From: Porticoccaceae bacterium
GTDB taxonomy: Bacteria; Pseudomonadota; Gammaproteobacteria; Pseudomonadales; Porticoccaceae
NCBI GenBank assembly: GCA_029250825.1
Contig: JAQXEN010000085.1
Span: forward strand, 1-64,000
Direction of reading: 5' to 3'
Length of the DNA stretch: 64,000 nucleotides
Part shown: piece after piece, positions 40,166 to 50,866 of the stretch
Numbering within the stretch: position 1 is the stretch's first letter
Layout of the letters: the number at the start of each line of letters is the position of its first letter
Position numbers and translations under genes: made by a program
Notes under the pieces: generated by a model
Database searches by the model: none
The model's input: the letters and a program-made list of their open reading frames with translations, nothing else
Told to the model about the DNA's origin: nothing

Positions 40166-40870
40166 TTAAGTCGCGGTTCTGATCAACATATCGCGAATAT
40201 GGCCAATCGCCTTGGTCGGATTCAGTCCTTTTGGACAGACCTGAACGCAGTTCATAATGCCGTGGCAGCGGAAGACGCTGAACGGATCATCGAGATTGGC
40301 AAGACGCGCTTCAGTGGCTGTGTCACGACTGTCTGCCAAAAAGCGATAGGCTTGAAGTAGACCAGATGGGCCGATAAATTTATCCGGGTTCCACCAGAAC
40401 GAGGGGCAAGCTGTTGAACAGCAGGCACAGAGGATACACTCATAGAGCCCATCCAGTTTCGCGCGCTCTTCTTGAGACTGCAGACGTTCAATGGCAGGTG
40501 CTGGCGAGTTGTTAATCATGTATGGCTGAATCTTCTCATACTGGGCATAGAACTGGCTCATATCGATCACCAGATCGCGAATCACCGGCAGGCCAGGCAG
40601 CGGACGAATCACCAGCTTGTTTTTCTTAACCGCTTCAGACAGCGGCGTAACACAAGCCAATCCATTTTTTCCAGAGATATTCATACCGTCTGAACCACAG
40701 ACTCCTTCGCGGCATGAGCGACGGAAGACCAGCGTGGGATCTTCGATCTTGAGCTTCTCAAGCACGTCCAACACCATAATATCTTTGCCTTCAGTATCGA
40801 ACTGAAAGTCTTGCATATAAGGCTCAGAGTCAACTTCTGGGTTATAGCGATAAATACTTACGTTTAACAT
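40166..40870 (-). CDS. sdhB: Succinate dehydrogenase iron-sulfur subunit
   Basis: 234 residues. The three cluster motifs are complete: CREGVCGSDG...C for [2Fe-2S] (about 54-74), CILCACCSTACP for [4Fe-4S] (about 148-159) and CHGIMNCVQVCPKGLNP (about 205-221) for [3Fe-4S]/[4Fe-4S]. It carries electrons from SdhA to ubiquinone. 17 nt after sdhA and last gene of the sdhCDAB operon. Confidence 0.98.
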   Translation of the reverse strand: MLNVSIYRYNPEVDSEPYMQDFQFDTEGKDIMVLDVLEKLKIEDPTLVFRRSCREGVCGSDGMNISGKNGLACVTPLSEAVKKNKLVIRPLPGLPVIRDLVIDMSQFYAQYEKIQPYMINNSPAPAIERLQSQEERAKLDGLYECILCACCSTACPSFWWNPDKFIGPSGLLQAYRFLADSRDTATEARLANLDDPFSVFRCHGIMNCVQVCPKGLNPTKAIGHIRDMLIRTAT

Positions 40871-40887
40871 AATTCTGTCAGCCCCTA

Positions 40888-42660
40888 TTAATAGGTACGA
40901 ATTTTAGGTTCAAAAGCTTCGCGTGTTTTCAGATTGAAATTGACACCGCGCTTGCCCACTCGCTTATCCGAGGGGAAAAACACCGAGTGACACAACCAGT
41001 TCTCATCATCGCGCTCTTTGAAATCATCCCGTGCGTGAGCGCCGCGACTTTCAGTGCGTGCTTCAGCAGTAATTGCTGTCGCCTCAGCCACTTCAAATAG
41101 ATTTTGCAGTTCAAGCGCTTCGATACGCGAGGTATTAAAGGCGTTACTCTTATCGCTCAGGGCAACATTTTTGATCCGTGGACGCAGCGCCGCCAGCTTG
41201 GCAATACCTTCCTGCATAAAGTCACCGCGACGGAAGACGCCGAAGTAGTTTTGCATGATGGTCTGCAGCTCCGCGCGCAAAACCGCCGCATTCTCGCCAC
41301 CGTTGGAGTCATTGAGGTGATTCAATCCGGCCATTGCTGCTTCGATATCCGCTTCACTGGCATCCTTGAGTTCAACACCTTCTCGGAGTTGCTGTTCAAT
41401 AAACATACCCGAGGCACGACCAAATACCACCAGATCAAGCAGTGAGTTGCCACCCAGACGGTTAGCGCCGTGAACCGACACACAGGCCGCTTCGCCACAG
41501 GCGTAAAAGCCTTCGATCACTTCATCATTGCCTTCGCCATCAATGGTCAGTGCCTGACCATTAACGTTAGTGGGAATGCCGCCCATCATATAGTGACAGG
41601 TAGGTACCACTGGAATCGGCTCTTTAACCGGATCCGCGTGGGCAAAGGTGCGTGACAGCTCGAGAATACCCGGTAGCTTGGCGTTAAGGGTTTCTTCGCC
41701 GAGATGATCGAGTTTAAGGTAGACATGATCCCCATCAGGGCCACAGCCGCGTCCCTCAAGAATCTCCAAGACCATAGAACGGGCTACCACATCGCGGCCA
41801 GCCAAATCTTTAGCATTGGGTGCGTATCGCTCCATAAAGCGCTCGCCATCTTTATTCACCAGATAACCACCCTCTCCGCGACAACCTTCGGTTACCAGGG
41901 TGCCGGCACCGTGAATGCCGGTTGGGTGGAACTGCCACATCTCAATATCCTGAACCGGGAAGCCGGCGCGCAGCGCCATGCCAATACCATCGCCAGTACA
42001 GATGTGTGCATTAGTAGTAGACGCGTAAATCCGCCCTGCTCCGCCAGTGGCGAATACGGTAGCTTTAGATTTCACATAAACGGTCTCACCGGTTTCAATA
42101 TTGAGAGCCACTACACCGACTACAGCGTTGTCGGCGTTCTTAACAATATCCACAGCAAACCATTCATTTAAGAAGGTGGTTTCATTTTTCAGGTTGCCCT
42201 GATACAGCGTGTGCAACAGCGCGTGACCCGTACGGTCCGCTGCAGCACAGGTGCGAGCCGCTTGACCGCCATTGCCAAAGTCTTTCGACTGACCGCCAAA
42301 GGGGCGCTGGTAGATGCGGCCTTCTTCGGTGCGAGAGAATGGCAGACCCATATGCTCAAGTTCAAAAATCGCTTCTGGGCCGGTTTGACACATATACTCA
42401 ATGGCTTCCTGATCACCGATGTAGTCAGAGCCTTTAATCGTGTCATACATGTGCCACTGCCACTGATCATTGGGATCATCACTGGCAATTGCACAGGTGA
42501 TACCACCCTGAGCAGACACCGTGTGCGAGCGGGTTGGAAATACTTTAGTGATAACTGCTGTTTTGTATCCTGACTGAGCCAACTGCAGTGCAGCGCGCAT
42601 TCCGGATCCACCGCCGCCAACAATTACAGCGTCGAAAGTCATTGTTCTGATGTTAGCCAT
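40888..42660 (-). CDS. sdhA: Succinate dehydrogenase flavoprotein subunit
   Basis: 590 residues. FAD-binding [14 protein letters not shown] (about 16-29), the histidine that carries covalent FAD in [10 protein letters not shown] (about 45-54), and the active-site H-P-T-G-I / R-G-E-G-G region are present. GGGGA lies 9-10 nt before the ATG and overlaps the end of sdhD. Oxidises succinate to fumarate at the cytoplasmic face. Confidence 0.98.
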   Translation of the reverse strand: MANIRTMTFDAVIVGGGGSGMRAALQLAQSGYKTAVITKVFPTRSHTVSAQGGITCAIASDDPNDQWQWHMYDTIKGSDYIGDQEAIEYMCQTGPEAIFELEHMGLPFSRTEEGRIYQRPFGGQSKDFGNGGQAARTCAAADRTGHALLHTLYQGNLKNETTFLNEWFAVDIVKNADNAVVGVVALNIETGETVYVKSKATVFATGGAGRIYASTTNAHICTGDGIGMALRAGFPVQDIEMWQFHPTGIHGAGTLVTEGCRGEGGYLVNKDGERFMERYAPNAKDLAGRDVVARSMVLEILEGRGCGPDGDHVYLKLDHLGEETLNAKLPGILELSRTFAHADPVKEPIPVVPTCHYMMGGIPTNVNGQALTIDGEGNDEVIEGFYACGEAACVSVHGANRLGGNSLLDLVVFGRASGMFIEQQLREGVELKDASEADIEAAMAGLNHLNDSNGGENAAVLRAELQTIMQNYFGVFRRGDFMQEGIAKLAALRPRIKNVALSDKSNAFNTSRIEALELQNLFEVAEATAITAEARTESRGAHARDDFKERDDENWLCHSVFFPSDKRVGKRGVNFNLKTREAFEPKIRTY

Positions 42661-42664
42661 TTAC

Positions 42665-43033
42665 TTAAATTCCCCACAAAATATCGATAGCCCAGATCAC
42701 GTATAACAAGGTAATCGCGATCATGCCCAACTGAAAAATGATACGCAGTGCTGTGGCTTTTGGCCCAATCAAACGCACTGTTATATAGTCGGTTAAAACA
42801 CACCACAATCCGATCCAAGCATGGGCCGCGATGGAGAGAATCGTCAGCAGACTAAACATGCGCATTGGCAGCGAACTATTTAGCGCCGCCCACTGGCTAT
42901 AACTCAGCTCTGGAGTCAGCATCAGGTATCCGACAATAAAAATCAGGTATGCGGTCATCACATAAGCTGAGACTCGCTGAATAAGCCAGTCGGACAAACC
43001 ACTGCGACCGAGACTAGTGACTGTTGTTACCAT
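42665..43033 (-). CDS. sdhD: Succinate dehydrogenase membrane anchor SdhD
   Basis: 122 residues from ATG 43033; the frame upstream of it lies inside sdhC and is excluded. Three membrane helices (about 22-42, 57-80, 95-117) and the W-L-I-Q-R-V-S-A-Y (about 16-24) and AHAWIGLWCVLTDY (about 66-79) blocks, including the heme-ligand His, match SdhD. Overlaps sdhC by 7 nt. Confidence 0.94.
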   Translation of the reverse strand: MVTTVTSLGRSGLSDWLIQRVSAYVMTAYLIFIVGYLMLTPELSYSQWAALNSSLPMRMFSLLTILSIAAHAWIGLWCVLTDYITVRLIGPKATALRIIFQLGMIAITLLYVIWAIDILWGI

Positions 43034-43410
43034 AAGAAAACCCACCCTGTGACTAATACAATAATGACGGCAGCAACGACCACTGCAGCCCAAGCTGTTG
43101 CGCGACCCGTTTCAAATGAGTCTTCACCAAAACCCAGATCCATGATCAGGTGACGAATACCGGCGACCGCATGGTAGGCCAGTGCCGCAAGGCTGCCCCA
43201 AATAATAAACTGGCATAGTGGATTGGCGAAAAGCGCTTTGACATCTTCAAAGCTCTGCTCGGAGGCGAGACTGCCTTCGAGTAACCAGAGGAAGATACCG
43301 ATGGCGACAAACAAAATCACACCAGAGATGCGGTGCAAGATCGATACATACGAGGTGATTGGAAGGCTTACGGTTCCAAGATCAAGATTGACAGGTCTTT
43401 TTTTGTCCAC
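43027..43410 (-). CDS. sdhC: Succinate dehydrogenase cytochrome b556 subunit SdhC
   Basis: 127 residues with GTG start and AAGGTAAT about 9 nt upstream. Family motifs RPVNLDLGTVSLPITSYVSI (5-24), LHRISG (25-30, quinone site) and YHAVAGIRHLIMD (about 79-91, heme ligand) are clear, with three membrane helices. First gene of sdhCDAB; its promoter must lie in the gap to gltA. Confidence 0.95.
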   Translation of the reverse strand: MDKKRPVNLDLGTVSLPITSYVSILHRISGVILFVAIGIFLWLLEGSLASEQSFEDVKALFANPLCQFIIWGSLAALAYHAVAGIRHLIMDLGFGEDSFETGRATAWAAVVVAAVIIVLVTGWVFLW

Positions 43411-43879
43411 GGCGGGTATTACCTTAAAAGTAGTGATCCGACAAAACGGAGATGAATTTATTCTGGATTCAATTAACTTAAAGCAACTTAAAACAGTGTA
43501 GAGTCAAGACAGACTGCGCATCAAAAGGGATTTTGGCGAGCAGGTGGTTGATGGCGCAGCAGTATAGTTACTAGATGGTCTAAATTCAATCCGCAGGACC
43601 GAAACAAAATGGAAACATTGTCAGCTAAAATAGGTCACAACTTTTGGCTGGATTGCACTTCATGCAGATCTGCCCTGCCTCGAGGGAAAAATTAGCATGT
43701 AGATCATGGCAAAGCATTTTACTGATGAATAACGGCTATCTAATCAGGCTGATTACGCTAGCATAAAAGGCGATTTAAGCCAGTCACAGCTCCCAGCAGA
43801 GTTGACAATTTGCCGCGAACATCTATAGTTGCCCCTCGAAATTTTGCCCTAACTAATACGTTTTATCAGAGGATCCTGC
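43411..43879. other. Divergent regulatory region sdhC / gltA
   Basis: A 470-bp gap between the two TCA operons. On the gltA side there is a good sigma-70 promoter (listed separately). On the sdhC side a TTGACT lies near 43505 but no good -10 is spaced correctly. No ORF with a ribosome site is seen; the length leaves room for regulators such as ArcA- or CRP-type sites or a small RNA, none of which I can identify. Confidence 0.6.
43802..43829 (+). promoter_or_regulatory. Sigma-70 type promoter of gltA
   Basis: Perfect -35 TTGACA (43802-43807), 16-nt spacer, -10 TATAGT (43824-43829, one mismatch to TATAAT). A start of transcription near 43836 would give a leader of about 44 nt. Confidence 0.75.
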
Positions 43880-45166
43880 ATGAGTAATCGAAAAGCTACC
43901 CTAACCATCGAAGGTCAAGCTCCCATTGAGCTGCCGATTCTCAAAGGAACTCTAGGCCAAGATGTCATTGATATCGGCACTCTGGGTTCGCACAATGTCT
44001 TTACCTATGATCCCGGCTTCTCAGCAACGGCGGCCTGTCAGTCTGATATTACCTACATTGACGGCAATCAAGGCATCCTGTTGCACCGCGGCTATCCGAT
44101 TGAGCAGTTGGCAGAAAAGTCAGACTATCTCGAGACCTGCTACCTGCTTCTGGAAGGCGCTCTGCCCAACGCTGAAGAGAAAGCTGAGTTCGTCAATACA
44201 ATCAAATATCACACCATGGTAAACCGCTCGGTTGAGCACTTTATCAGCGGTTTCCGCTACGACGCACACCCAATGGCCATGCTCGTGGGTGTAGTTGGAG
44301 CCATGTCTTCGTTTTATCATGACTCACTGGACATTAATAATGAAGAGCACCGCAAGATCTCTGCTCACCGTCTGATCGCCAAGATCCCAACGATTGCCGC
44401 CATGTGTCACAAACACTTTACTGGCCAGCCGTTTATCTACCCAGACAACTCACTGTCTTACTCTGAGAACTTCCTGCATATGATGTTTGGCACGCCCTGC
44501 GAGCCCTACGTAGTTCAGCCGGCAATTGCCAAGGCTATGGACCGTATTTTCCTGTTGCACGCAGATCACGAGCAGAACGCTTCAACTTCAACCGTACGCC
44601 TGGCTGGCTCTACTGGCGCCAACCCATTCTCCTGTATTGCAGCAGGCATTGCGGCTCTCTGGGGACCGGCTCACGGCGGCGCCAACGAAGCAGTATTGGA
44701 TATGCTTGAAGAAATTGGTCACGAAGACAATATCGAAGCCTTTGTTGCCAAGGCTAAAGATAAAAACGATCCATTCCGTCTGATGGGCTTTGGTCACCGT
44801 GTTTATAAGAATCACGATCCCCGCGCTACGGTTATGCGTGAGAGCTGCGATGAAGTTCTGGCTGTTCTGGGGCTGGAGAATGATCCCCTGTTCCGTCTGG
44901 CCAAGAAACTGGAGAAGATCGCCCTTGAAGATGAATACTTTATCAGCAAGAAGCTCTACCCCAATGTCGATTTCTACTCCGGTATTATTTTGAAGGCTCT
45001 GGGTATTCCAGTTGAAATGTTCACCGTGATTTTTGCCACCGGTCGCACGGTTGGTTGGATCTCACACTGGAACGAGATGATCACTCATCCCTACCGTATC
45101 GGCCGTCCGCGTCAGCTTTACACCGGGGCTGATGTGCGTGACTACCCTGAAATGGACGATCGTTAA
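43880..45166 (+). CDS. gltA: Citrate synthase, type II
   Basis: 428 residues, the length of the hexameric Gram-negative enzyme. GAGGA is 6-7 nt before ATG. Catalytic histidines lie in [19 protein letters not shown] (about 220-238) and [14 protein letters not shown] (about 308-321), with the aspartate in P-N-V-D-F-Y-S-G (about 364-371). Condenses oxaloacetate and acetyl-CoA. Divergent from sdhCDAB, as in Pseudomonas and enterics. Confidence 0.98.
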   Translation: MSNRKATLTIEGQAPIELPILKGTLGQDVIDIGTLGSHNVFTYDPGFSATAACQSDITYIDGNQGILLHRGYPIEQLAEKSDYLETCYLLLEGALPNAEEKAEFVNTIKYHTMVNRSVEHFISGFRYDAHPMAMLVGVVGAMSSFYHDSLDINNEEHRKISAHRLIAKIPTIAAMCHKHFTGQPFIYPDNSLSYSENFLHMMFGTPCEPYVVQPAIAKAMDRIFLLHADHEQNASTSTVRLAGSTGANPFSCIAAGIAALWGPAHGGANEAVLDMLEEIGHEDNIEAFVAKAKDKNDPFRLMGFGHRVYKNHDPRATVMRESCDEVLAVLGLENDPLFRLAKKLEKIALEDEYFISKKLYPNVDFYSGIILKALGIPVEMFTVIFATGRTVGWISHWNEMITHPYRIGRPRQLYTGADVRDYPEMDDR

Positions 45167-45191
45167 GCACTGATTGTCTATTTTAAGCATT

Positions 45192-45219
45192 AAAAAAGGC
45201 AGCCTAGGCTGCCTTTTTT
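45192..45219. terminator. Bidirectional intrinsic terminator gltA / miaE
   Basis: AAAAAAGGCAGCC / GGCTGCCTTTTTT, a perfect stem with a 2-nt apex between convergent genes, 25 nt after the gltA stop codon. Confidence 0.92.
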
Positions 45220-45248
45220 AATGTCTATCAATTTATCTGAGCCTGCCA

Positions 45249-45854
45249 CTAGGCAATAGGGCCCGAATGAAAGCGGAACTGCTTATCCGGCGATTCAATC
45301 AACTGGCCCTCGCGCTGGGCGATCAACTCAACACGATCATCAATGGACTGCTCCCCGGCGACTGTTTTTGCCAACTTTAAATAATCCTGATAATGCCGCG
45401 CTTCAGACTTCAGCAGCGACAGATAAAATTTCTCTAACTCGGCATCCAGATGGGGCGCCAACATTGCAAAGCGCTCACAGGATCGGGCTTCAATAAACGC
45501 GCCAATAATCAACACATCCACCAGCTTCCCAGGATCATCCCGGCGCGCTAAGTCCCTAAGACCTGCGGCATAGCGTGACGCAGAAACATGCTCATAGGAG
45601 ATCTTGCGGCGCTTCATCAGGGCGATCACCTGTTCGAAGTGACGCATCTCTTCCCGTGCTAGGCGCGACATTTTATTCAGTAGATCAAAATTTTCGGTGT
45701 AGCGATTGATTAGGCTCAGGGCTGTGCTGGCGGCTTTTTTCTCACAGTTGGCGTGATCAATCAGCATTAGGCTTTGATTTTCCAGAGCGTTTTCAATCCA
45801 GCGGTTAGGTGTAGCGCAGGTTAAAAATGCTTGTATTTCTGTTAGAGCGCTCAT
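45249..45854 (-). CDS. miaE: tRNA-(ms2io6A)-hydroxylase MiaE
   Basis: 201 residues. A ferritin-like diiron enzyme that hydroxylates the isopentenyl side chain of modified A37 in tRNAs. Iron ligands are visible as Glu in CEKKAA (about 38), E-E-M-R-H-F-E (about 69-75), Glu in FIEARSCERF (about 120-129) and SEARHY (about 151-156). Monocistronic; converges with gltA. Confidence 0.94.
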   Translation of the reverse strand: MSALTEIQAFLTCATPNRWIENALENQSLMLIDHANCEKKAASTALSLINRYTENFDLLNKMSRLAREEMRHFEQVIALMKRRKISYEHVSASRYAAGLRDLARRDDPGKLVDVLIIGAFIEARSCERFAMLAPHLDAELEKFYLSLLKSEARHYQDYLKLAKTVAGEQSIDDRVELIAQREGQLIESPDKQFRFHSGPIA

Positions 45855-45914
45855 TAGAAGCCTGTCTGATATATGGGGATACTGTTGCTTTGGTTATTGC
45901 TGGGAAAAAGAATC

Positions 45915-46078
45915 AGATCCCTCGTCGTTTCACTCTGTCGGGATGACAGGCCCATCTGTCATCTCGAACCGCTCATCTGTCATCTCGAACCATCCACCTG
46001 TCATCTCGAACGAATGTGAGAGATCTCAAAACTCACAAACCACCAGCCCCCTCGCCGCTAGACTCAGTCGGGATATAA
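45915..46078. repeat. REP-like elements with a three-copy 21-bp tandem array
   Basis: Unit 45915-45948 (AGATCCCTC to GGGATGACA), then three copies of CTGTCATCTCGAAC at 45956, 45977 and 45998 (exact 21-bp period), the last completed by GAATGTGAGAGATCTC to 46028. A degenerate copy lies at 46049-46078. Located between nfuA and miaE. Confidence 0.87.
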
Positions 46079-46090
46079 AGTGGTCCGTTA

Positions 46091-46672
46091 CTACATATAG
46101 GCGTTACTGGTATCCGTGTGGTCCGTTACATCACGCACACCTTTTAACTCGGGAATCTTTTCCATCAGTGTCTTCTCAACTCCCTCTTTAAGGGTCATAG
46201 ACACCGCCGAACAACCCTGACAACCGCCGCCGAACTCCAATACCGCAAAGCCTTCATCCATATCCGACAGGGATACCACGCCACCGTGAGAAGCCAAACC
46301 GGGATTGATCTCGTTATAGAGCAGGTAATTAATACGATCTTCAATAGGACTATCGTCATTAACATTGGGCAATCTTGAGTTGGGAGCGCGAATGGTTAAC
46401 TGACCACCAAACTTATCCTCGGCAAAATCCACCTTGGCTTCATCGAGAAAGGCGATGCTGCGCTGTTCGAAGTAGGCATTAAAGGCCTCGTACTCAACAA
46501 CCATATCTTCTTCGTTATGCTCACCGGGACGGCTGTAAGCAATGCAAGTCTCAGCTTTTGGAGTGCCAGGGTCAGAGACAAACATGCGAATACCAATGCC
46601 TTCGCAGTTCTGTTTTTCCAATAATCCCGCCAGATATTTTTGCGCTGATTCAGTGATAGTGACGTTGAGCAT
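46091..46672 (-). CDS. nfuA: Fe-S biogenesis protein NfuA
   Basis: 193 residues. An N-terminal degenerate A-type domain (about 1-95) and a C-terminal Nfu domain with the cluster-binding Cys151-x-x-Cys154 in [19 protein letters not shown]. It delivers [4Fe-4S] clusters to target enzymes under stress. AGGA lies 7 nt before ATG. Divergent from metH. Confidence 0.96.
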   Translation of the reverse strand: MLNVTITESAQKYLAGLLEKQNCEGIGIRMFVSDPGTPKAETCIAYSRPGEHNEEDMVVEYEAFNAYFEQRSIAFLDEAKVDFAEDKFGGQLTIRAPNSRLPNVNDDSPIEDRINYLLYNEINPGLASHGGVVSLSDMDEGFAVLEFGGGCQGCSAVSMTLKEGVEKTLMEKIPELKGVRDVTDHTDTSNAYM

Positions 46673-46810
46673 AGTCTTTCCTAAAATCCATTCTGACAGC
46701 CGACTTCTAATTGTTCAGACCCGACTGATTAAACTTGAGTAATTAAGTGGGTTATTTTACGCCATACAGAGGCTCAGACGAAACCCTCATTTTCTTTTAA
46801 AGGTCGCTTT

Positions 46811-46855
46811 TTTAAAATATTTTGGTATCATACCCATCCATCAAAATATTTTGAT
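46811..46855. promoter_or_regulatory. AT-rich palindromes upstream of metH, candidate operator
   Basis: A perfect 16-bp palindrome ATCAAAATATTTTGAT lies at 46840-46855, 31 nt before the metH ATG. A second AAAATATTTT core lies at 46814-46823, 29 bp away centre to centre. Position and symmetry fit a dimeric repressor or activator. Which regulator (for example a SahR-type ArsR protein or MetR) is unknown. Confidence 0.5.
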
Positions 46856-46886
46856 GCAATAGAATATCAAAGGCATAGACAAGCAT

Positions 46887-49800
46887 ATGACGGACAAAAT
46901 TAGGCAGGCAGCTGAACAGCGGATTCTGATTCTCGATGGCGCGATGGGTACTATGATCCAACGTCATACCCTCGAGGAGGAGGACTTTCGCGGCCAGCGC
47001 TTTGCCGATTGGCACACCGACTTAAAGGGCAACAATGACCTTTTAAGCCTTACCCAGCCTGATATTATCTGTGATATTCACCGCGCCTATCTGGATGCCG
47101 GTGCCGATATTATTGAGACCAACACCTTTAACTCCACGACAATCTCCCAAGCTGATTACGATATGCAAGAGATCTCTCGGGAGATCAATGTGGTCTCAGC
47201 CCAGCTTGCCCGCAAAGCGGCAGATGAATTTTCCACCCCAGAAAAGCCACGTTTTGTTGCCGGTATTCTTGGGCCTACCAGCAGAACTGCCTCCCTGTCG
47301 CCGGATGTAAACGATCCCGGCGCGCGCAATGTCACCTTTGACGAGCTGGTTGAAGCCTATATAGAATCTACCGAAGCCCTTATCGAAGGGGGCGTCGATA
47401 CCATAATGGTAGAAACCATCTTCGATACACTGAACGCCAAAGCCGCGCTATTTGCGGTGCAGGTAGTATTTGAGAAGCAGGGTTTTGAGCTGCCAATTAT
47501 GATCTCTGGCACCATTACCGATGCCAGCGGTCGCACACTCTCGGGCCAAACCCCTGAAGCCTTTTGGAATTCAGTGCGCCATAGCAAGCCAATCAGTGTT
47601 GGCCTGAACTGTGCCCTTGGGCCAAAAGAACTGCGCCCTCACCTGCTGGATATTTCAACGGTTGCCGACACTCTGGTTAGCTCCCATCCCAATGCTGGAT
47701 TGCCCAATGAGTTTGGCGGCTACGATCTAGATGCCGAGGCTATGGCCGAAACCGTAGCGGAATTTGCCAGTGCCGGGCTATTAAATATTGTCGGCGGCTG
47801 CTGTGGCACCACCCCTGATCATATCCGTGTGATTGCCGATGCCGTGGCCCAAATAAGCCCACGTGTGATACCCGAGATCGAGCCTGCCTGTCGTCTGTCT
47901 GGACTTGAACCTTTCACTATCAAGAGTGACTCTCTGTTTGTGAATGTGGGTGAGCGCTGCAATGTCACCGGTTCAGCAGTGTTTAAACGCCTGATTCTCG
48001 AAGAGAACTACGATGCCGCTCTGGAAGTGGCTCGCCAACAGGTTATTAATGGCGCGCAGATTATCGATATTAATATGGACGAGGGCATGCTCGAGTCGCT
48101 GCCGGCCATGGTTAAATTCTTAAATCTGATTGCCGGGGAACCGGATATTTCCCGCGTGCCAATTATGGTGGACTCATCAAAATGGGAGGTCATTGAAGCC
48201 GGGCTGAAATGCATTCAGGGCAAGTCGGTAGTCAACAGTATCAGTCTTAAAGAGGGCGAAGCCGAATTTATTGAACGAGCCAAGCTGTGTAAAAAGCACG
48301 GTGCCGCAATTGTGGTGATGGCCTTTGACGAAGATGGTCAGGCCGATAACCTCGAGCGCCGCAAACAGATCTGTCAGCGCAGCTACGATATGCTGGTGAA
48401 TGATATTGGCTTCCCCCCAGAGGATATTATTTTTGACCCCAATGTCTTCGCCGTGGCCACTGGTATTGAAGAGCACAATCGCTATGGTCTGGATTTTATC
48501 GAAGCCAGTGGATGGATTAGACATAACCTGCCCCACGCCCTAATAAGTGGCGGCATATCCAATGTCTCCTTCTCCTTTCGCGGCAATAACCCTGTGCGTG
48601 AGGCGATTCACTCGGTATTTCTCTACCATGCCATTCGCGAGGGCCTGACTATGGGCATCGTCAATGCAGGCCAGCTGGCGGTCTATGATGATCTGCCGGA
48701 AGAACTGCGTCAGGTGGTTGAAGATGTGGTTCTATTTCGCACCTCAGAGGGCACTGACAATCTGCTGGCCATTGCCGACAAATATCGCGGTGATGGCTCC
48801 AAACAGGCCTCTGTGGAGGATCTTAGCTGGCGCGATGCCGAGGTTAATCGGCGACTTGAACACAGCTTGGTAAAGGGGATTACCGCCTATATCGAAGAAG
48901 ACACCGAAGAGGCTCGGCAACAGGCCGATCGTCCGCTGCATGTTATTGAAGGCGCGTTGATGGACGGCATGAATATCGTTGGCGATCTATTTGGTTCGGG
49001 GAAAATGTTTTTGCCTCAGGTGGTTAAGTCGGCTCGGGTTATGAAACAGGCCGTGGCCTATTTGCAGCCCTTTATCGAAGATGAAAAAGATGCCACCGCC
49101 AGCACCAACGGCAAGATCCTTATGGCCACGGTGAAAGGCGACGTCCACGATATCGGCAAAAATATTGTCGGCGTAGTGCTGCAGTGCAATAACTACGAGG
49201 TTATTGACCTCGGAGTAATGGTCTCTGCAGAAAAGATTCTGACTACGGCACGGGAAGAAAACGTGGATATTATTGGTCTCTCAGGTCTGATTACCCCCTC
49301 TCTCGACGAGATGGTGACATTGGGTAAAGAGATGCAGCGTCAGGGCTTTACTGTGCCCCTAATGATTGGTGGCGCCACTACATCCAAAGCCCATACAGCG
49401 GTGAAAATTGCGCCCATGTACGAGAACAATCAGGCTATCTATGTATCTGATGCCTCCCGCGCCGTGGGCGTTGCCAGCAAGCTGATCAGCCATCAGCACC
49501 GTGATGAATTTATCGCCGATATCCGCCGGGACTATGATGCGGTGCGCCTGCGCACCGCCAACAGAACCCCTCGGGGAACCCTCTACACCTACCCCGATGC
49601 GATTAAACAGAAACCGCAGATTAACTGGCGCGACTATCAACCAACCCTGCCGGCCAATCCCGGCATCACGGTTCTAGACGACTACCCCTTAGAAGCACTG
49701 GTGCCCTATATCGACTGGACGCCCTTCTTTATCACCTGGGATCTGATTGGCAAGTACCCGAAGATTCTTCAGGATGAGGTAGTGGGAGAAGCGGCAACCA

Positions 49801-50555
49801 CATTGTTTGCCGATGCACAGGCGCTATTAAAGGATATTATCGACAATAAACGCTTAACTGCTCGGGCCGTATTTGGTCTCTGGGAAGCCAATACAGTCAA
49901 CCATGATGATATTGAAATTTATGCTCACGATGGCTCAACCAAAGCCAGCCTGCATCATATCCGCCAGCAGATTCAAAAGCCCGGCGCCAGTGAAGAGCTC
50001 TGTTCTCTGGCTGACTTTGTCGCACCCAAAGAGACTGGTATAAAAGATCATATAGGTGCCTTTGCGGTAACGACCGGCATAGGTGCTGATGAGTTGGCTG
50101 GGGAATATGAAGCCAAGCACGATGACTACAATGCGATTATGGTCAAAGCTCTGGCAGACCGACTGGCAGAGGCCTTTGCTGAACACCTCCATGAACGCGT
50201 CCGCTGCGAGCACTGGGGCTATGCGGCAGATGAAGCCCTCGACAATGAAGCTTTGATCAAAGAGAAATACCGTGGTATTCGACCGGCGCCAGGCTACCCT
50301 GCCTGCCCAGATCACACCGAGAAAGGCACTCTGTTTGAGCTGTTGGATGTGGAGAATAATATTGGCCTTCAGCTCACCGACAGTTATGCCATGACACCGG
50401 CTGCGGCGGTGAGTGGCTGGTACTTTGGTCATCCGGATGCGAAATATTTTAATACCGGTAAAATTGCGCCGGATCAGGTTGAATCTCTGGCTCAGCGTAA
50501 AGGCATGTCAATGGATGATATGGAGCGCTGGTTGACACCGGTACTGATTGATTAG
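46887..50555 (+). CDS. metH: Cobalamin-dependent methionine synthase
   Basis: 1222 residues, all four modules present. Homocysteine domain (about 1-325) has zinc cysteines at N-C-A-L-G (about 244) and [10 protein letters not shown] (about 310). The methyltetrahydrofolate domain (about 350-620, [13 protein letters not shown]) follows. The cobalamin domain has D-V-H-D-I-G-K-N (His about 753, lower ligand of B12). The C-terminal SAM reactivation domain has [12 protein letters not shown]. It needs B12 from import or synthesis. Monocistronic, with a palindromic candidate operator just upstream. Confidence 0.98.
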   Translation: MTDKIRQAAEQRILILDGAMGTMIQRHTLEEEDFRGQRFADWHTDLKGNNDLLSLTQPDIICDIHRAYLDAGADIIETNTFNSTTISQADYDMQEISREINVVSAQLARKAADEFSTPEKPRFVAGILGPTSRTASLSPDVNDPGARNVTFDELVEAYIESTEALIEGGVDTIMVETIFDTLNAKAALFAVQVVFEKQGFELPIMISGTITDASGRTLSGQTPEAFWNSVRHSKPISVGLNCALGPKELRPHLLDISTVADTLVSSHPNAGLPNEFGGYDLDAEAMAETVAEFASAGLLNIVGGCCGTTPDHIRVIADAVAQISPRVIPEIEPACRLSGLEPFTIKSDSLFVNVGERCNVTGSAVFKRLILEENYDAALEVARQQVINGAQIIDINMDEGMLESLPAMVKFLNLIAGEPDISRVPIMVDSSKWEVIEAGLKCIQGKSVVNSISLKEGEAEFIERAKLCKKHGAAIVVMAFDEDGQADNLERRKQICQRSYDMLVNDIGFPPEDIIFDPNVFAVATGIEEHNRYGLDFIEASGWIRHNLPHALISGGISNVSFSFRGNNPVREAIHSVFLYHAIREGLTMGIVNAGQLAVYDDLPEELRQVVEDVVLFRTSEGTDNLLAIADKYRGDGSKQASVEDLSWRDAEVNRRLEHSLVKGITAYIEEDTEEARQQADRPLHVIEGALMDGMNIVGDLFGSGKMFLPQVVKSARVMKQAVAYLQPFIEDEKDATASTNGKILMATVKGDVHDIGKNIVGVVLQCNNYEVIDLGVMVSAEKILTTAREENVDIIGLSGLITPSLDEMVTLGKEMQRQGFTVPLMIGGATTSKAHTAVKIAPMYENNQAIYVSDASRAVGVASKLISHQHRDEFIADIRRDYDAVRLRTANRTPRGTLYTYPDAIKQKPQINWRDYQPTLPANPGITVLDDYPLEALVPYIDWTPFFITWDLIGKYPKILQDEVVGEAATTLFADAQALLKDIIDNKRLTARAVFGLWEANTVNHDDIEIYAHDGSTKASLHHIRQQIQKPGASEELCSLADFVAPKETGIKDHIGAFAVTTGIGADELAGEYEAKHDDYNAIMVKALADRLAEAFAEHLHERVRCEHWGYAADEALDNEALIKEKYRGIRPAPGYPACPDHTEKGTLFELLDVENNIGLQLTDSYAMTPAAAVSGWYFGHPDAKYFNTGKIAPDQVESLAQRKGMSMDDMERWLTPVLID

Positions 50556-50584
50556 CCGTTTTTCAAGTGCAGGGATGGGAGATT

Positions 50585-50614
50585 TGAGATCTCTCAGGTT
50601 CGTTCGAGATGACA
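50585..50614. repeat. REP-like element, short variant
   Basis: TGAGATCTCTC...GTTCGAGATGACA, the inverted form of the variant at 32008 and 45998. 30 nt after metH. Confidence 0.8.
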
Positions 50615-50626
50615 GTTCTGTAGCTC

Positions 50627-50710
50627 GGAATAAAGGGCTTGGGATAAAAGGCTTGGAATAAAGGGCTTGGAATAAAGGGCTTGGGATAAATGTCCCCGGG
50701 TAAATAGCTT
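50627..50710. repeat. 14-bp tandem repeat, six units
   Basis: Six head-to-tail 14-bp units, core GGAATAAAGGGCTT; units 1, 3 and 4 are identical, the last two degenerate. The period is not a multiple of three and the stretch is intergenic. Such a repeat is prone to slippage and so may vary between strains. Confidence 0.88.
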
Positions 50711-50728
50711 GGGAGACTCACCATTAAC

Positions 50729-50765
50729 CTGTCATCCCGACAGAGCAAAGTGATGAGGGAACTCA
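50729..50765. repeat. REP-like element, long variant
   Basis: CTGTCATCCCGACAGAGC to GAGGGAACTCA, the reverse orientation of the units at 3337, 31914, 32111 and 45915. Confidence 0.8.
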
Positions 50766-50866
50766 GGCAGTCCCCAGAGATTCTTTTCATTTTTTCGAGT
50801 ATGACGAGCACCCGAGCAGGACGCCAAACTCTCCAGTTGAACTAAACCCTAAAATAGTGTCTGATC

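Larger units (their letters stand above)
50556..50866. other. Intergenic region with repeats only
   Basis: A 311-bp gap holding two REP-like units around a 14-bp tandem repeat (listed separately). No terminator hairpin with a T tract was recognised after metH, and no credible gene. Confidence 0.7.

Noticed and set aside
45943-46191. 82-codon ORF with repeated S-V-I-S-N
   Set aside because: Translation of the 21-bp array running into the end of nfuA on the other strand.
49935-50432. 165-codon ORF opposite metH
   Set aside because: Antisense to a conserved domain of MetH, no ribosome site.
50563-50811. 82-codon minus-strand ORF with K-P-F-I-P-S repeats
   Set aside because: Translation of the 14-bp tandem repeat and two REP-like units; no ribosome site.
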